Assembly (NCBI GenBank): GCA_964020155.1
Contig: OZ026558.1
Coordinates: 1,256,416-1,320,415 of the forward strand
Direction: 5' to 3'
Length of the DNA: 64,000 nt
Source of the DNA: Chondrilla cf. caribensis
Taxonomy: Eukaryota; Porifera; Demospongiae; Chondrillida; Chondrillidae
How positions within the stretch are numbered: position 1 is the first letter of the stretch; every line of letters starts with the position of its first letter. The notes beneath the pieces are model-generated. The model saw only the letters and a program-made list of their open reading frames with translations, did not search any database and was not told the origin of the DNA. Positions 60,978 through 64,000 of the stretch are shown here, in pieces. The translations under genes and the position numbers were made by a program.

Positions 60978-62865
60978 TTCCATTCAGTACAAACACATTT
61001 TACACTATTGTCTGCACACGAGAGCACACTTGTACATTTACACATAGGTATTACCAACAGCAAGCTGTCCCTGCACTATTACAAAGTCAACTAGTCAACT
61101 ACAAAGTGTGCACTGAAAAGAATAATTGGCTTATAAAACAAGAGTTAATAAAGCAACTTTGAGCATTATAGCAACTGTGTTTGTAAGGACTAATACATTG
61201 AAAAAGATCTGGAGTCAAATTTCAAAACCAACTTGTCCTTCACTGAGAGAGTGAGAGTCTTTAGAATCATCATCACAAGCATCGATCATCAACTGTAACA
61301 GGTCCTTACGCTGTTATTGAAACAAACAGTGGAACATGTTAAACTCTCAATCAATGGACAAGAAATATCATGTTACATTGCCGTATTGTGGAGGATTTAC
61401 ATTCTAGTCAGTAATGACAACTGCATCTCAGAATGTGGTTAGATAATGGATTAGCTGTATAGGAGATATGTTGGACTATAGAGACATCTGATCATAGTAC
61501 TAGTGTTGGGCTATAGAGACGTCTGATCATAGTGTTGGACTATAGAGATGTCTGATATAAAATAAAAGAAATCAATTATTCCACTCTTACATTGGGATCT
61601 CCACCTTGCTCCCTTCAAATATATTAGCTGTTCAGAAACTGAAGACAAAAACTCATTGCCTTGGCGACCTTTGACCTTTGAGCCAATTTCCTCATAATGG
61701 GCATTAGAAATGGGAATATGACTAAGGGAGTGAAAATGGAAATGGGAAGACACAATAAAAAGGACTAAACTTCTCTCAAAGTATTGAGTTCCTCAGAAAT
61801 TTTGTGCAAACACTACATGCACAATGTACATACCTACATATGTAGATGGCACATACGTACATATTACGTAGGTATCGCATACATATGTAGATAGCACATA
61901 AGTACATATGTAGATAGCACATTGTGCCTAATTGCGGTGACTCTGCGTAATTTGTCCACGGGTGTATGCGGTTTATGCAGAAAGCTTCGTAAACTTCAGC
62001 ATAATATAAACAATAAAGTGTAAAGGTTGAAGTTTAATTACTGCACCACATACACTATAATAACACACAGGGTACAATGCTGGGTATCGCTCGTATTGTG
62101 ATAACGTGCTTTTAAATTATAACAACTCCACTTAAGAAGAAAGAAGTCCACCATTCAACAAAATTGATACAAATGGCACATTTCATCATACTACTAAGAA
62201 TACTCATATATTAATAAGAGAATATTAAAGAAGAAAAAACTCCTGTAATGTTCTAATGACCAGAAGGAGCTCCTTCTTTCTTTTATCACCTCAGGTATAA
62301 CTTTCCTGAGGTGATCAATATACCTGGTGCATTGAAATCTTGCAGGAAGATTAACCCTAATTCTCTTCACAGAAGAAAATTGCGTCCAATGTCCGAGGAG
62401 TTGGCAGGAAGCAGCCTTTAAAGGAACTTAAGGTAGATGCCATCAGCGAGGTGTGCTACCAGCAATTTCCTCTAGATTGGACAGAGCCTAAAATCAATGC
62501 CGATAAGGACGTCAGAAACACGATGGACAAAGTCTGCCGTAAGACAAGAGGCAAACAATCTTAGTTATGTTACTTCTTCCATCAAACACTAAATTATTAC
62601 TATTTTACTATTTTCCGTTGAAGTATTTATCTGCTTTCTTATTATGATTTGTTCAAATTATTTGCCATGAAGTTGTACATAAGTACATATGTACGTACAT
62701 ACATAATGATTATTATTTCACGAAGCTATCCAGTGTGTATTATCCAGGGAGAAATATATAAGTGTTTGCGGATATCTGTATACACATCCACGTCAACCTA
62801 TAAACACATTTTGTGGTTGATCGCAGAAGCGTGCAAACAAATTGTTTCATGTACTGCATGCATGG
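60978..62865. other. Spacer module S (copy at 61-63 kb)
   Basis: No intact gene. Closely matches 31630-33430. Differences include three units of the 29-bp 'tgttggactatagagacgtc' repeat (61469-61557) against one, and small indels. Confidence 0.6.
62430..62563 (+). pseudogene. C-terminal remnant of a BEN-domain-like protein, second copy
   Basis: The frame KVDAISEVCYQQFPLDW, then TEPKINADKDVRNTMDKVCR, then KTRGKQS and TAG (62561-62563). Upstream, 'cttgcaggaagattaaccc' contains an in-frame-breaking TAA relative to the 32.9-kb copy. A CAG/G could be an old splice acceptor. Family assignment is tentative. Confidence 0.35.
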
Positions 62866-63136
62866 GCCGTCATCCTCTTGCTACTTGTGGTTGGCTGCAT
62901 AAGCATAGATATGGGTGGAATGGGCTACGTATCTGGTCAATATGGACACCAAACAAGGAAGTTTTGTATCAGTGGCCAGTTCTGCCTCTGTTCCACTCAT
63001 TCTAGGACTAGTTACATTTGGTCTCAAGAGGCTCATATCAAAATGGCTGGATAAGGCTCCAAACTCTAATCCTCTGGTTGGGGAAGATTCAGCTAGAGTG
63101 GGACTGCTACAATCAGAGTCAATCCTTGTTCCATAA
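62866..63136 (+). pseudogene. Exon-2 3' fragment
   Basis: Starts at 'gccgtcatcctcttgc' and keeps the full end of the gene to CTTGTTCCATAA (63136). It has the four-base insertion in 'ggctacgtatctggtc' shared with the 33430 fragment. From 62915 the last frame is open and encodes the TM8 and tail region. Confidence 0.8.
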
Positions 63137-63233
63137 CACTCATTGTACACAATACATGTAATGCACATGCTCAGTATTACCTCAATGCATCCATTATTTG
63201 ACATGTAGTGTATATGTATTACATACATTTTTT

Positions 63234-63561
63234 AGGGGCTGCCGCAGGCAGCCCCTATATTGTTTTCATTTCGACTTCCGGTATGTAACGCTCGTCCGAT
63301 ATATAGATAGATAGATATATATATATAATATGTGTTCCTACGCGTAACCGCAACAATGAATTTATATTAGAATTTATATTGCGCGAAATAAAGATGGCCG
63401 ATTTCGAACGCTGACAATTTGAAATTTGGCTAGAATTCGTGCACTGAAGCTCCGCCGAACATAATAACTTCAGCGAAGGTTGTTCTAAACGTAACAAAGA
63501 CGCCAAGTAATTCGAGTGCGGGGGGCGGCAGCCCCACGAGTTTTTAAACTCGAATTACTTG
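63234..63561. mobile_element. MITE, 'cttccgg...actcgaattacttg' family, most complete copy
   Basis: Starts with the palindrome GGGGCTGCCGCAGGCAGCCCC and ends with a hairpin, AAGTAATTCGAGT...ACTCGAATTACTT, whose loop again contains GGGGGGCGGCAGCCCC. Inside lie 'cgacttccggtatgtaacgc', 'tagatagatag' repeats and 'tattgcgcgaaataaagatggccg'. Relatives at 9941, 13781, 26059 and (reversed) about 44627. No coding capacity. Confidence 0.7.
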
Positions 63562-64000
63562 TTGTTATTATCTACAAATTGAAGCATTATCCTTTCAAAC
63601 ACATGCACGCACACACATACTGTAACATTTTTTCACAGTAATTATATAATTATGTACTGTTACTGGTTATGTACTATGGAAGATTGGTGAATAAAGTGGT
63701 GATAATGTTAATGCTGAAGCAATGCTATTTTACGTACGTATCTGCAATATTATCACATAATACCATCTGATCTCAACCATACAAATCTGATTTCAGAGTT
63801 TGCTTATTTTCGGCTGTTTATTGTACATAGTGAACTTATTTACACCTCTGGACATGGAAACATGTGTTCACTGATTGATAAACAGACTTGTAAAGCTTCA
63901 ATCAGATTGTGTCATATCCAGTAGTACACTGATACAACTTCAATGTTACGAGATCTATAATGACTCTACATTCCTAATTTGAAAAGTGCAAAATAGTACG
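63562..64000. other. Array 3' flank, right end of window
   Basis: No gene seen. It is the standard flank ('tatcctttcaaacacatgcacgcacacaca...ctgatctcaaccatacaaatctgatttcagag...gatacaacttcaatgttacgag') leading toward what should be another AC tract beyond the window. Confidence 0.5.

Overview
This is an A+T-rich animal nuclear DNA window. It has spliceosomal introns with GT/AG borders, very long (AC)n microsatellites, many small terminal-inverted-repeat (TIR) elements, and exons of a ciliary intraflagellar-transport gene (TTC21B/IFT139 type). Compact introns, tandem lineage-specific genes and MITE density suggest an early-branching marine invertebrate such as a sponge. That placement is inference only.

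The backbone is a head-to-tail tandem array, all on the + strand, of eight apparently intact two-exon genes (called G1 to G8 here) of one family I do not recognise. They lie at 3811-6790, 11422-13441, 16690-18743, 25240-27848, 35442-37061, 42758-44361, 47265-48884 and 55406-58383. Exon 1 encodes a signal peptide and a ~130-residue ectodomain with three Cys and up to four N-glycosylation sequons. A phase-0 intron (117 to 1493 bp) separates it from exon 2, which encodes a short fourth-Cys stalk, seven or eight hydrophobic segments and a ~35-residue tail. Predicted proteins are 491-502 aa. The copies are almost identical, but differences cluster in a few windows. Seven decayed pieces lie between them: exon-2 pseudogenes at 1201 and 8936, exon-2 3' fragments at 21949, 33430, 40402 and 62866, and a truncated exon 1 at 24344.

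On the - strand, convergent with these genes, are partial copies of the 5' end of a TTC21B/IFT139-like gene: 19540-20407, 29053-30877, 38444-39562, 50033-53364, an isolated exon 1 at 53979-54005, and 59297-60977. The 50-53 kb copy keeps six in-frame exons (about 242 codons); the others lack exons or are frameshifted. Where exon 1 survives, a near-consensus RFX/X-box lies about 26-30 bp upstream of the ATG. The higher-order repeat is therefore: array gene, AC tract, reversed TTC21B 5' fragment, spacer carrying an exon-2 remnant, next gene.

The spacers hold (AC)n tracts at paralogous positions, a 42-bp minisatellite inside one TTC21B-like intron, 29-bp minisatellites, non-autonomous TIR elements with 5-bp target duplications, pogo-like MITEs, foldback palindromes, and remnants of a gene with a BEN-like C-terminal end. 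No rRNA, tRNA or CRISPR was seen. The main point of interest is the recently expanded multipass receptor-like family, whose variation is focused on the ectodomain and one predicted extracellular loop.
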